Under the pieces are notes generated by a model. That model had not been told where the DNA came from and did no database searches. It saw only the letters and a program-made list of their open reading frames with translations. From contig CAIPQK010000145.1 in NCBI GenBank assembly GCA_903867185.1, positions 1-36,883 of the forward strand: a DNA stretch of 36,883 nucleotides. The letters run 5' to 3'. Below, in pieces: positions 22,638 through 30,446 of the stretch; positions within the stretch are counted from its first letter, which is position 1; the number at the start of each line of letters is the position of its first letter. The DNA is from an uncultured Candidatus Nemicrothrix sp. Lineage in GTDB: Bacteria; Actinomycetota; Acidimicrobiia; Acidimicrobiales; Acidimicrobilacustridaceae. The position numbers and the translations under genes were made by a program.

Positions 22638-25081
22638 CGTCCCGCCAAAAATGCCGAAGCAGATGCGGCCAAGAGTTCTCGTTTCACCTTCGACTGATGC
22701 CTGATATCGACAGGCAACTCCCCTTCGAGCACTGCAGCGATGGCGAATGCTGAACCAGCGCGGACCAACGCCGTCGTTTCAGGATCAGCAAGCCGCAGTT
22801 TCCCTTCAGCCTGAATCACCACCGCGATTGCTTGGGTTCCCTTGGGGCCAATTCCAACGACCGCGACTTGGCGCCCCAAACTCTTTCCAATCGGATCCTC
22901 AACCAACGCGCACGGGACAACCTGAGTCGCGAGGAAAAGAGCGTGTTGTAAGCGGCCGAGTTGATGAAGATCGCCATTCGCAGCGAATCGCCCGAGATCG
23001 CCAGTGCGATGGAATCGAACACCGTTAAGCAAAACCTCGGAGCGATGTTCGGTTGACCATTCCTGTTCGTAACCCTCGAACATCCATGAAGCATGAACGG
23101 CCAGTTCTCCCCATTCGCCGACTGGTACCGGTTCAGGGTTCGAATCATCGAGCGAAACGACAACAGCCTGAGCCCCGTTGAGAATCTTGCCGGTATTGGT
23201 TCCGTCGCCAATCTGCTGCGTTGCGCCCACGCCGTCGGTCAATGGCATTGCTTCGGTCATGCCCCAAGGCGAACGAATATCGGCATCGGTGACTTCAGCA
23301 ATCGCAGTTGCCAACTCGGTGGAGATCGGAGCACCAGCGAGCATCACGAGACGAAGTTTGGCTTTACGACCCTCAGCGGTGGCGACGATTCGGCGAGCCG
23401 ATGCTGGCGAAAGCCAAGCCACGTCGACCTGCGATGAAGCGAGCACCTTGGCGAACCGATCAAAGTCGAGCTCGGATGGTTTCGTGACATCGATTTCGGG
23501 CAACACACACGGAACCCCGAGCGCGGGCCCGAGGAGAATGAACGGCGCGAACGATGTAACAAATCCGTGTTCGTTCGACATCGCAAACGATTCATGAATC
23601 ACATCGCGTTGCGCCGCTAAGGCCCCATGCGAGTAACGAACAGGTTTGGCGGGACCAGTTGAACCTGAGGTGTGCACAATTGCGGCCTCAAGCTCCGGAG
23701 CGAGCCGCGGCAGTTGCGATTGAGACGTGGACCGATGTGTCGTCAACGAAAGTGCACGTGGGAATCGACTGGTGCAGATCATTCGCGCTCCAGGTGTCCA
23801 GCCCAGGGTTCTCGCTGCCGCCAGAGTTTTTGCCGTACCGAATACCCACTGTGGGTTTGCTCCTCGAAGCACCGTTCGAAGTCCTCGGGCACCGAGTCCG
23901 CTGTCGGCAACCACAAGAGCCCCACCGGCAAGCCATACGCCGTATGCCGCGGCGAGCAGTTCCGCTCCGGGCGGCACGAGCATCGCAACACGGTCGCCGA
24001 CTTCAAGCCCCGCCCCCACCAGCATGCGAGCAATGTCTTGGGCCTCGATCGCTAATGACTCCCACGAAACGGAACCGCTGCGATCAGTAAATGCCGCGGT
24101 CTTGTCTCGGGAACGAGAACCAAGCGCTTCGGTTATCGCGACGAATGATCTGTGATCAGCCGAGACGTGTTTGGAGTTGTCCCGCCCGAGCGATGAGGGA
24201 TCGGGACCAAGCACATCGTCAAGCCACACTGCAGCGACTGCAGCCATTGGCTCGTCGAGTGGCACCAGGTGTGCAGCTTCAGGGAAACGGTGAACATCAC
24301 CATGAGGTGCCCGCCGCAGCAGATCGGCAAGAAAGCGATCGTGGAATACCGGGTCACGACCACCCCAGACGAGCAACAACGGAACCTGAAGGTTCGAAAG
24401 GTTGTCGGCTGACTTCTTCAGCGCCAACCATGACTCGTCCTTTTCACTCAATGGAATGTCGGCCACAAAGTCTGCAACCGCAGCGCGACGATCGGCTTTC
24501 CGGTACGGAGCGCGAAGTGCTTCTCGAAACTGCTTCTTCGTCATAGCTGCAGTGCCGGCAACAAAGACAGAAGTACGACGGCACAGCAGATCAACGAATC
24601 GACGCGCCGTTGAAATGAGTGGCGGCACCTTCGTGTTTTCGGGCAGACCAACTCCGGTATTACCCAGAATTACGGCGCGCACATCGAGCGAGGAAACCGC
24701 ACCGAGCGCTACCGGGCCGCCCCAATCGTGGGCAGCGAGCACAAGCGGACCTGAAGTGTGCTGTTCGCAGAATGCAACAAGTTCTGCGACTCGCTCTTCG
24801 AGTGTTCGACGCATCGAGCGCTGCGACCAACCCATCCCGGTTTGATCAACAGCGATTACTCGCCATTCGGGGCTCAGCGTTTCGAGGAAGTCTTTCCAGA
24901 GATATCCCCACGTGGGATTGCCATGAACGCAGACAATGGTTCCGCGGAGCCCTTCGCCGGTATCGAGAATGCTCCATTCCACATCGGCGAGACCAGTACG
25001 TTCGATACGAACCGTTCGGTGCCAGTGTGGATCAATCCCCCAACGTTCCCAGTCGGCGACAGAGGGAGTTTCAATCTTCAA
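22634..25081 (-). CDS. oleBC: OleBC fusion: beta-lactone decarboxylase (OleB) plus beta-lactone synthetase (OleC)
   Basis: The 815-aa protein joins two enzymes of olefin synthesis. Residues 1 to about 293 are a haloalkane-dehalogenase-like alpha/beta hydrolase: VHGNPTWGYLWKDFL at 52-66, nucleophile D119 in AAHDWGGP, an acid in GGRDPVF (D243) and H271 in EAAHLVP; this is the OleB type that decarboxylates beta-lactones to alkenes. After a linker of about 20 residues, an AMP-forming acyl-adenylate domain starts near 313, with HTSGSTGPAKPV at 470-481 and RFHRTGDLGRF; this is OleC, which closes the beta-lactone. Fused OleBC proteins are known from actinobacteria such as Micrococcus. The start is TTG 25081, 6 bp after oleA. 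Confidence 0.92.
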   Translation of the reverse strand: MKIETPSVADWERWGIDPHWHRTVRIERTGLADVEWSILDTGEGLRGTIVCVHGNPTWGYLWKDFLETLSPEWRVIAVDQTGMGWSQRSMRRTLEERVAELVAFCEQHTSGPLVLAAHDWGGPVALGAVSSLDVRAVILGNTGVGLPENTKVPPLISTARRFVDLLCRRTSVFVAGTAAMTKKQFREALRAPYRKADRRAAVADFVADIPLSEKDESWLALKKSADNLSNLQVPLLLVWGGRDPVFHDRFLADLLRRAPHGDVHRFPEAAHLVPLDEPMAAVAAVWLDDVLGPDPSSLGRDNSKHVSADHRSFVAITEALGSRSRDKTAAFTDRSGSVSWESLAIEAQDIARMLVGAGLEVGDRVAMLVPPGAELLAAAYGVWLAGGALVVADSGLGARGLRTVLRGANPQWVFGTAKTLAAARTLGWTPGARMICTSRFPRALSLTTHRSTSQSQLPRLAPELEAAIVHTSGSTGPAKPVRYSHGALAAQRDVIHESFAMSNEHGFVTSFAPFILLGPALGVPCVLPEIDVTKPSELDFDRFAKVLASSQVDVAWLSPASARRIVATAEGRKAKLRLVMLAGAPISTELATAIAEVTDADIRSPWGMTEAMPLTDGVGATQQIGDGTNTGKILNGAQAVVVSLDDSNPEPVPVGEWGELAVHASWMFEGYEQEWSTEHRSEVLLNGVRFHRTGDLGRFAANGDLHQLGRLQHALFLATQVVPCALVEDPIGKSLGRQVAVVGIGPKGTQAIAVVIQAEGKLRLADPETTALVRAGSAFAIAAVLEGELPVDIRHQSKVKRELLAASASAFLAGR

Positions 25082-25087
25082 CGCGTA

Positions 25088-26101
25088 CTACCAACGCAGT
25101 TCGGCAACCGAACAATTGAGTCCTGATCCGATTCCCATGAGAAGTACGCGGTCGCCGGTCGTCAACTGATCTGCAGTAACCGACAAGGTGTACGGAACTG
25201 CTGCTGGCCCAATGTTTCCAAACTCGGGATAAGTGAGTGGCACACGAGTGGTATCGATCGACAACAACTCACAAAGTTTCGTGGTGTGCACAGCCGAGAC
25301 CTGATGAAGAATGTACGTGTCGCAGTTCGACCACTGCCATCCTTCAGCCAACGCGTCATTGAAGGTGACTTCAGCAAGATCAAGACCTGACTCGAGAAGC
25401 GCCGCTGTGTCGGTGCGCATCTCATCGAGATCGCCAACACAGAGGTCGTGATACTTCGTTGCTGCTCGTGTGACTCCCCCAAGGAACTGATGCGAACCCT
25501 GACGAGGACCGCCCATCACCATCGCTGCTGCACCTGAGCCGAGGGTGAGCGATGCGAACTGATCGAACACATCGGTGAGCGTGGAAGATGGGTCTTGGAG
25601 GCGAGCAATGGTCTGTGTCTGTGGTTGACGGCTCCCTTCACCGTCGACGATGAGCGCAACCCTTGCTTGGCCTGACTCGATCATCGACGACGCGAGCGTC
25701 ATGGCGTTGATGAAACCCAAGCACGCATTGCCGAGGTCAAAGTTCATTGCATTCGGTGAAAGACCCAACCGGTTATGTACGGCGCAAGCGATGCTGGGTT
25801 CCAGGTGGTGCTTGCACACCGAGGTGGAAATCAGCAGATCGACTTCCTCGGGAGCAACACCCGCCTGTTCAAGAGCAAGAGCTCCGGCTCGGGCTGCGGC
25901 GTCATCGAATGTGACGTCTTCAGGCCACCATCGACGCGCTCGGATACCAGCGACTGATTCAAGAAGTCCGGGACGAACACCAACGCGTTCGTAGGTTTCG
26001 GCCAGTTGTTCGTCGATCCACGCCGAGGTGATGACCTCGGGAGCATCCACATGGGAGACCGACCACACATGGGATCGGGTGAACGTAACCGGTGAACTCA
26101 C
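25088..26101 (-). CDS. oleA: OleA, thiolase-fold acyl-CoA condensing enzyme
   Basis: OleA joins two fatty acyl-CoAs in a non-decarboxylative Claisen condensation to a 2-alkyl-3-keto acid. The 337-aa protein has the FabH-like triad C127 (GNACLGFINAM), H266 (ILHQVSA) and N296 (EFGNIGP), plus E101 in HHLEPSIAC, which corresponds to the catalytic Glu reached from the partner subunit that distinguishes OleA from FabH. The start is GTG 26101, preceded by a TAGGCT hexamer 6 nt upstream and no ribosome site. It is the first gene of the oleA-oleBC-oleD operon. Confidence 0.93.
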   Translation of the reverse strand: MSSPVTFTRSHVWSVSHVDAPEVITSAWIDEQLAETYERVGVRPGLLESVAGIRARRWWPEDVTFDDAAARAGALALEQAGVAPEEVDLLISTSVCKHHLEPSIACAVHNRLGLSPNAMNFDLGNACLGFINAMTLASSMIESGQARVALIVDGEGSRQPQTQTIARLQDPSSTLTDVFDQFASLTLGSGAAAMVMGGPRQGSHQFLGGVTRAATKYHDLCVGDLDEMRTDTAALLESGLDLAEVTFNDALAEGWQWSNCDTYILHQVSAVHTTKLCELLSIDTTRVPLTYPEFGNIGPAAVPYTLSVTADQLTTGDRVLLMGIGSGLNCSVAELRW

Positions 26102-26107
26102 CTATGC

Positions 26108-26113
26108 AGCCTA
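26108..26113 (-). promoter_or_regulatory. Putative -10 element of a leaderless oleA promoter
   Basis: On the minus strand TAGGCT ends 6 nt before the oleA GTG, the exact spacing for transcription to begin at the start codon. No convincing -35 is seen. The oxidoreductase upstream ends only 40 bp earlier, so readthrough from it is also possible. Confidence 0.4.
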
Positions 26114-26141
26114 GGGCCCGATCGGCCGGTTCGGAAGATCG

Positions 26142-27023
26142 TCAGCCCAATAGCGCCGGAGCAAGGCGTTGCCACGTCTCCATAGGGATCGAAGTCCCGT
26201 CGGATGGGAGAACCTGGATGCAAACGTGATCGGCACCGGCATCGTGATGGGCCTTGACCCGATCGGCAATCACACCTTCATCGCCCCACGCCACGATGGC
26301 GTCAACAAGGCGATCGGAACCGCCATCGGCAATATCGGCGTCGGTAAATCCGAATCGCTTGAGATTGTTCGTGTAATTCGGAAGCGTGAGGTACATCGAC
26401 ATGTGGCCGCGTGCGATCTCACGAGCTTTCGCTGGATCGGTTTCGAGGACAACAGCTTGTTCGGGGCACAACCAACCACGAGCACCCATGACCTCGCGCG
26501 CAAAAGCAGTGTGTTCGACCGGGATGAAATACGGATGCGCTCCCTGCGTGCGTTCTGCGGCGAGCTCAAGCATCTTTGGCCCAAGCGCGGCCAAAACTTT
26601 TTGTGGCGGAGCGCTCGCCGGTGCAGCTGTGAACAATCCATTGTCCATCCCGTCGAGGTACGACTTCATCGCCGAATACGGCTTTGAATAGTCGTGACCA
26701 CGCAACCCCGACACCATCACTTCGTGACTCACGCCAAGGCCAAGCAGAAAGCGATCAGGGAACGCTTCAGAAACGGTGTTCCACGCCGAGTTGGCGCAAA
26801 GCGCATCTCGGGCGTAAATCGAAGCGATACCCGTGGCGACAACCATCTTCTTTGAAGCGGCCAGCAACAACGTTGAGCTGACGAACGATTCTCGACCGAT
26901 CATTTCCGGGATCCACAAAGCCCCGTATCCCAACTCATCAATTTCAGCGGCAGTCTCCTGCGCCTGAGACGAAGGAACAAGGTCAAGTTGATAGGCCCAC
27001 AGGCCAACGCGTCCAAGATTCAT
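26142..27023 (-). CDS. Luciferase-like F420-type oxidoreductase
   Basis: The 293-aa protein is a TIM-barrel member of the bacterial luciferase-like superfamily. The N-terminal VGLWAYQLDLV, the segment ELGYGALWIPEMIGRESFVSS and PDRFLLGLGVSHEV are typical of the actinobacterial F420-dependent branch. It could oxidise an alcohol or reduce an unsaturated compound with F420; neither cofactor nor substrate is proven. It lies 40 bp upstream of oleA on the same strand, so it may belong to the olefin operon. ATG 27023 has a GAGG 2 nt upstream and also a TATGGT hexamer 6 nt upstream, so a leaderless start is possible. Confidence 0.82.
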   Translation of the reverse strand: MNLGRVGLWAYQLDLVPSSQAQETAAEIDELGYGALWIPEMIGRESFVSSTLLLAASKKMVVATGIASIYARDALCANSAWNTVSEAFPDRFLLGLGVSHEVMVSGLRGHDYSKPYSAMKSYLDGMDNGLFTAAPASAPPQKVLAALGPKMLELAAERTQGAHPYFIPVEHTAFAREVMGARGWLCPEQAVVLETDPAKAREIARGHMSMYLTLPNYTNNLKRFGFTDADIADGGSDRLVDAIVAWGDEGVIADRVKAHHDAGADHVCIQVLPSDGTSIPMETWQRLAPALLG

Positions 27024-27068
27024 GCCCTCACCATAGGCAACGACAGCAGTTCATGACGATGTCGGCTC

Positions 27069-27074
27069 TACACT
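27069..27074 (+). promoter_or_regulatory. Putative -10 element of a leaderless DUF2752 gene
   Basis: TACACT ends 7 nt before GTG 27082, without any ribosome binding site in between. This is the same geometry as at sufC1, sufD, ppnP and ruvC. Confidence 0.4.
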
Positions 27075-27081
27075 TGCCGAC

Positions 27082-27555
27082 GTGCTGACGAACCCCGTCG
27101 ATTCGCCTGATGAGGCAAGTTCCCCGCTAACTACGGAGGAAACGCGCACTCGTCGCATCAACCCTGGCATGGCGATTGCCGGCGGAATCGCGCTTGCTGG
27201 TTGTGTCGCCGTCGGCGTTATCGACCCGAATACAACGCACATATTCCCCGCCTGCGCCTTTAAGGCGATGACCGGGCTTGATTGCCCGGGTTGCGGAATG
27301 ACACGCGGACTCCACGCGCTACTTCACGGAGACGTGATCCGAGCCATGAATCACAATATTTTGCTCGTCGTCATTCTTGCCACAAGTGCGGTGTGGTTCG
27401 GCTGGAATGCGATTTCTCGGCGCATGGGTAAGCGCCAACTTCACTTCGCATTCAAACGCAATACCTGGATCGCTATCGGTCTTGCCGTGTTTGCGTTCTG
27501 GGTTGTGCGCAATCTTCCCTGGGCCCCGTTCAACTGGCTCGGTTCAGGTGCTTAA
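27082..27555 (+). CDS. DUF2752 membrane protein
   Basis: The 157-aa protein has three predicted membrane helices (about residues 29-47, 92-112 and 127-145) and the DUF2752 hallmark: PACAFKAMTGLDCPGCGMTRGLHALLHGD, in two parts with C58, C68 and C71 around residues 57-85. The function of the family is unknown; the CPGCG motif suggests a metal or redox role at the membrane. The N-terminal 25 residues are hydrophilic and Thr/Glu-rich. The gene diverges from the F420-type oxidoreductase and converges on the carbonic anhydrase gene. Confidence 0.85.
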   Translation: MLTNPVDSPDEASSPLTTEETRTRRINPGMAIAGGIALAGCVAVGVIDPNTTHIFPACAFKAMTGLDCPGCGMTRGLHALLHGDVIRAMNHNILLVVILATSAVWFGWNAISRRMGKRQLHFAFKRNTWIAIGLAVFAFWVVRNLPWAPFNWLGSGA

Positions 27556-27571
27556 TTACTTTTGCTGACTG

Positions 27572-28093
27572 TCAGTCGATGCGGCGCATCTGTGCTCGAT
27601 ACATCTTGCCTCGTTCGGCGTAATCGCGAACGGCAATTTCTTGGATGAACGGTTGGTTCGGGCCGACCTCACGCAACTTGGCAGGTACACCCAGCGCCAT
27701 CATGCCGGTCGGCACTTCCATCCGGTTCGGCACTACGGCGTTTGAACCCACGAGCGAACCTGAACGAACGATCGCTTCATGAAGCACAACCGAGCCATTA
27801 CCCACAAGTGAGTTGCTTTCGATCGTGCAGCCTTCAAGGTGAACGATGTGGCCAATTACACAATCGTCACCAACAATTGTTGGCCTTGTCGGGATGCAGT
27901 GGATCACGGTTCCGTCTTGAATCGAGGTTCGCTCACCAATGCGAATGCCGCCGTTATCGCCGCGCAGAACTGCACACGGCCAAATCGTGCTTTCGGCACC
28001 GATCGTGACGTCACCAATAACAACAGCTTCGGGATGCACCCACGCATCGGGATGGATGTCAGGGACCATGTCTCCGAGTGCATAAATCGCCAT
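27572..28093 (-). CDS. Gamma-carbonic-anhydrase-like protein
   Basis: A left-handed beta-helix hexapeptide-repeat protein of 173 aa. The ligand region has H65 in GTVIHC and H82 in GHIVHLEGC, but the place of the third His ligand of canonical members (LHGC) is Glu (E87), with a His two residues earlier (H85). I recall the HxEGC form in other actinobacterial members, so this is a subfamily trait, and carbonic anhydrase activity should not be assumed. It is the last gene of an MBL-flavin reductase-gamma-CA operon, 3 nt after the reductase stop. Confidence 0.88.
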   Translation of the reverse strand: MAIYALGDMVPDIHPDAWVHPEAVVIGDVTIGAESTIWPCAVLRGDNGGIRIGERTSIQDGTVIHCIPTRPTIVGDDCVIGHIVHLEGCTIESNSLVGNGSVVLHEAIVRSGSLVGSNAVVPNRMEVPTGMMALGVPAKLREVGPNQPFIQEIAVRDYAERGKMYRAQMRRID

Positions 28094-28096
28094 GAT

Positions 28097-28594
28097 TTAG
28101 AACGCCACCCGACCGTAGCCACCGCGGAAGAACACGAGTGCTCCGCCTTCATGTTTCACATCAAGATCGGTGACAGCGCCGAGGACGATGTCGTGATCGC
28201 CACCGTCGAGAACTGAGTGCAGATCGCAATCGATGTACGCGAGCACACCGTTAAGGAGCGGCGCACCATTTGCCGATCGCTTCCAACCGATCTCAGAAAA
28301 CTTGTCGTCAGCCTTCGACCCGAACACGCGACTGACGTCTTCTTGGTCGTCAGCGAGGATGTTCACGCAGAACTTGCCGGCTTCACGAAGCTTGGCCCAG
28401 CTCGCCGAAGTCTTCGACGCGCTGAAAAGTACAAGCGCGGGATCGAGCGACACCGACGTAAAGGAGCCGATCGCCATGCCAGCGGGCCCATCATCGGTCA
28501 TTGCGGTAATGACAGTGACGCCAGTGGGGAAATGCCCGAGCACCTGGCGGTACTTGGCACCATCAAACGGAGTTGTCTTCGAATTCTCGCTCAC
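28097..28594 (-). CDS. Flavin reductase-like FMN-binding protein
   Basis: The 165-aa protein belongs to the flavin reductase domain family (HpaC/NtaB type): HFPTGVTVITA, SFTSVSLDPALVLFSASKTSASW, NILADDQEDVS and the terminal DHDIVLGAV are typical. It would reduce FMN or FAD with NAD(P)H for a two-component monooxygenase, but no partner oxygenase is adjacent; the luciferase-like protein at 26142 is on the same strand one gene further. It starts with GTG, 12 bp after the MBL gene. Confidence 0.88.
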   Translation of the reverse strand: MSENSKTTPFDGAKYRQVLGHFPTGVTVITAMTDDGPAGMAIGSFTSVSLDPALVLFSASKTSASWAKLREAGKFCVNILADDQEDVSRVFGSKADDKFSEIGWKRSANGAPLLNGVLAYIDCDLHSVLDGGDHDIVLGAVTDLDVKHEGGALVFFRGGYGRVAF

Positions 28595-28606
28595 AAGGGC
28601 GAGATC

Positions 28607-29440
28607 CTAGGCGAGGGTGATCGTCAATCCCTCGTAGGCGGCGGTAATCGAGCCAACGCCCAATCCCCGTCCGGTTTCCTGTGCTTCGACAAGAAGTCGG
28701 TCAAGCATGTCATCGTCATGGCTCGGATCGTGGTGGAACAGCACCAACTGTCCAACCTCTGTTGCCGCAGCAACACGAACGGCGTAGCCAACTGTGCAGT
28801 GACCCCACGCGGGCTTACGTAAATATTCCTCGGGCGTGTATTGCGCATCGTGGATGAGCACATCGACGCCCTGACAGAGTTCGAGGACGGCCGGCTCGAT
28901 CGAAATGCCATCGGCAGGTTCTTGATGGTCACTCACATATGCCACGGAGAACCCATTGCGCTCGACCCGATAACCGAAGGTGGTGTCGGTGTGAGGAACT
29001 TCAAGCGCGGTGACTTTGGCGCCGGCAATTTCATGAACGCCTTTTTCCAACGTGAAAAAAGAAATCTTGCTTGGAAGGTCCTGACGAGTCACCGGGAAAA
29101 ACGGCGGCCGCATCAACTCGTCGAATGCCTGAGCAAAACCAACACCATCGTGAGACGGTCCATAAACATCGAGCGTTGATCCGGCAAGAAGTAACGGCTG
29201 ACAGAACGGAAGTCCTTGGACGTGGTCCCAGTGCAAATGCGTAACCAGCGCGTGGGCGTGTAGTTCTTCCCCGGGTTTCTGATCTGCACCGAAGTAACGC
29301 ACACCAGTGCCGAGATCGAGGAGGATCGGATCGAAATCGTCGTCGCGAAGAACAATGCTCGCGGTGTTCCCGCCGTAACGCGAGGTGCTTTCGCCGGCGC
29401 ACGGCGTTGAACCTCTCACTCCGTAGAACGTGATTTCCAC
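28607..29440 (-). CDS. Metallo-beta-lactamase-fold phosphodiesterase-like protein
   Basis: The 277-aa protein has the MBL metal motif THLHWDHVQG and the opening FYGVRGSTPCAGESTSRYGGNTAS in parts, then YVSDHQEP, IHDAQYTPEE and FHHDPSHDDD. This pattern is that of the PhnP/RNase Z-like superfamily of cyclic phosphodiesterases, though the substrate is unknown. The frame is open to TTG 29461, but an AGGAGG lies 6 nt before GTG 29440 and the family N-terminus starts there. It leads the operon with the flavin reductase and gamma-CA. Confidence 0.87.
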   Translation of the reverse strand: MEITFYGVRGSTPCAGESTSRYGGNTASIVLRDDDFDPILLDLGTGVRYFGADQKPGEELHAHALVTHLHWDHVQGLPFCQPLLLAGSTLDVYGPSHDGVGFAQAFDELMRPPFFPVTRQDLPSKISFFTLEKGVHEIAGAKVTALEVPHTDTTFGYRVERNGFSVAYVSDHQEPADGISIEPAVLELCQGVDVLIHDAQYTPEEYLRKPAWGHCTVGYAVRVAAATEVGQLVLFHHDPSHDDDMLDRLLVEAQETGRGLGVGSITAAYEGLTITLA

Positions 29441-29540
29441 TCTCCACCTCCTCCCCTGCAAGAACGAACTGCGAACGCTAGGACAAGGGCCAAACGATGT
29501 GAAGGGCGAGTGACATGTCTCACACCACCCTGATTCTCGC

Positions 29541-29546
29541 TACCTT
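29541..29546 (+). promoter_or_regulatory. Putative -10 element of a leaderless alpha/beta-hydrolase gene
   Basis: TACCTT ends 6 nt before ATG 29553 and there is no Shine-Dalgarno. The hexamer lies in the perfect palindrome CTACC-TTC-GGTAG (29540-29552), which could be an operator. Confidence 0.4.
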
Positions 29547-29552
29547 CGGTAG

Positions 29553-30425
29553 ATGGAGATCAACGCCACCACAATCGAAACAAGCGAACTGACCTACGGG
29601 TGCCTCACCGCTGGCGAATCAGGCCCGCTTGCCCTTTGCCTCCACGGGTTTCCTGACACCGCTCATGGATGGCGATATCTCCTTCCCGCCCTCGCCGATG
29701 CCGGCTACCGGGCGGTCGCCCCCTTCATGCGGGGCTATGCGCCGACCTCGATTCCGGCCGATGGCCAGTACCACGTGGCCACGCTTGCTCGTGATGCCAC
29801 CGCACTTCATGAAGCACTCGGCGGTGACAGCGATGCCGTCATCATCGGCCACGACTGGGGAGCGCTCGCGACGTACGGCGCGGCGACGTACGCGTCTGAC
29901 CGGTGGCGGCGCGTTGTCACCGCTGCGGTTCCGCCCCCGGCTTCCATGGCAAACGCCATGACCACCTACGACCAACTCAAGCGATCGTGGTACATGTTCT
30001 TTTTTCAAGTTGGTCTCTCTGATTACGTCGTTTCGGCGAACGACCTTGAGTTCATTGACCGACTCTGGTCTGACTGGTCACCCGGCCACGATGCAACCGT
30101 CGACATGAGCCACATCCGCGCTTCACTTGGGAGTCGCGAAAATCTTGACGCCGCACTTGGCTACTACCGCGCAACTTGGGGCAGCGAACCAGTATCCGCT
30201 GCGTACCAAGACATCCAGGACGTGCTCGGTTCGCCGCCCCCGCAACCGACGCTTTACATCCATGGACGCAACGATGGTTGCGTTGGTGTTGAGTTCGCAG
30301 AAAACGTGGCCGCCAAACTCAGCGCAGGATCACAATCAGTGATTCTTGAAGGAGCCGGGCACTTCACCCAGGTCGAGAAGCCCGAAGAATTCAATCGTCT
30401 GGTATTGGATTTCATTCAGCCCTGA
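29553..30425 (+). CDS. Epoxide-hydrolase-like alpha/beta hydrolase
   Basis: The 290-aa protein has the oxyanion motif LHGFPDTAHGWRYL, the nucleophile Asp in IGHDWGALATY, an acid in IHGRNDGCVG and the His in EGAGHFTQVEKPEEF. Asp nucleophile plus HGFP points to the epoxide hydrolase/haloalkane dehalogenase group, but the cap region (residues about 130-200) decides the substrate and is not diagnostic here. There is no signal peptide. The gene is alone on the plus strand and converges on mutY. Confidence 0.85.
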   Translation: MEINATTIETSELTYGCLTAGESGPLALCLHGFPDTAHGWRYLLPALADAGYRAVAPFMRGYAPTSIPADGQYHVATLARDATALHEALGGDSDAVIIGHDWGALATYGAATYASDRWRRVVTAAVPPPASMANAMTTYDQLKRSWYMFFFQVGLSDYVVSANDLEFIDRLWSDWSPGHDATVDMSHIRASLGSRENLDAALGYYRATWGSEPVSAAYQDIQDVLGSPPPQPTLYIHGRNDGCVGVEFAENVAAKLSAGSQSVILEGAGHFTQVEKPEEFNRLVLDFIQP

Positions 30426-30446
30426 GGGCGACAGCGAGCTTAAAGG

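Noticed and set aside
24207-25081. First half of the OleBC protein as a haloalkane dehalogenase
   Set aside because: The motifs match, but the fusion to an acyl-adenylate domain between oleA and oleD fits OleB much better.
25088-26101. OleA as an ordinary FabH (3-oxoacyl-ACP synthase III)
   Set aside because: It has the OleA-specific Glu in HLEPS and is followed by oleBC and oleD.
27550-27590. Possible bidirectional terminator (CTGAC-T-GTCAG) between DUF2752 and gamma-CA
   Set aside because: The stem is only 5 bp with a 1-nt loop and lacks a T tract on either side.
29540-29552. Fourth copy of the suf operator
   Set aside because: It shares CTAC and GTAG but has a 5-nt instead of a 4-nt centre and lacks the AATTTCTC flank, so it is a separate palindrome.
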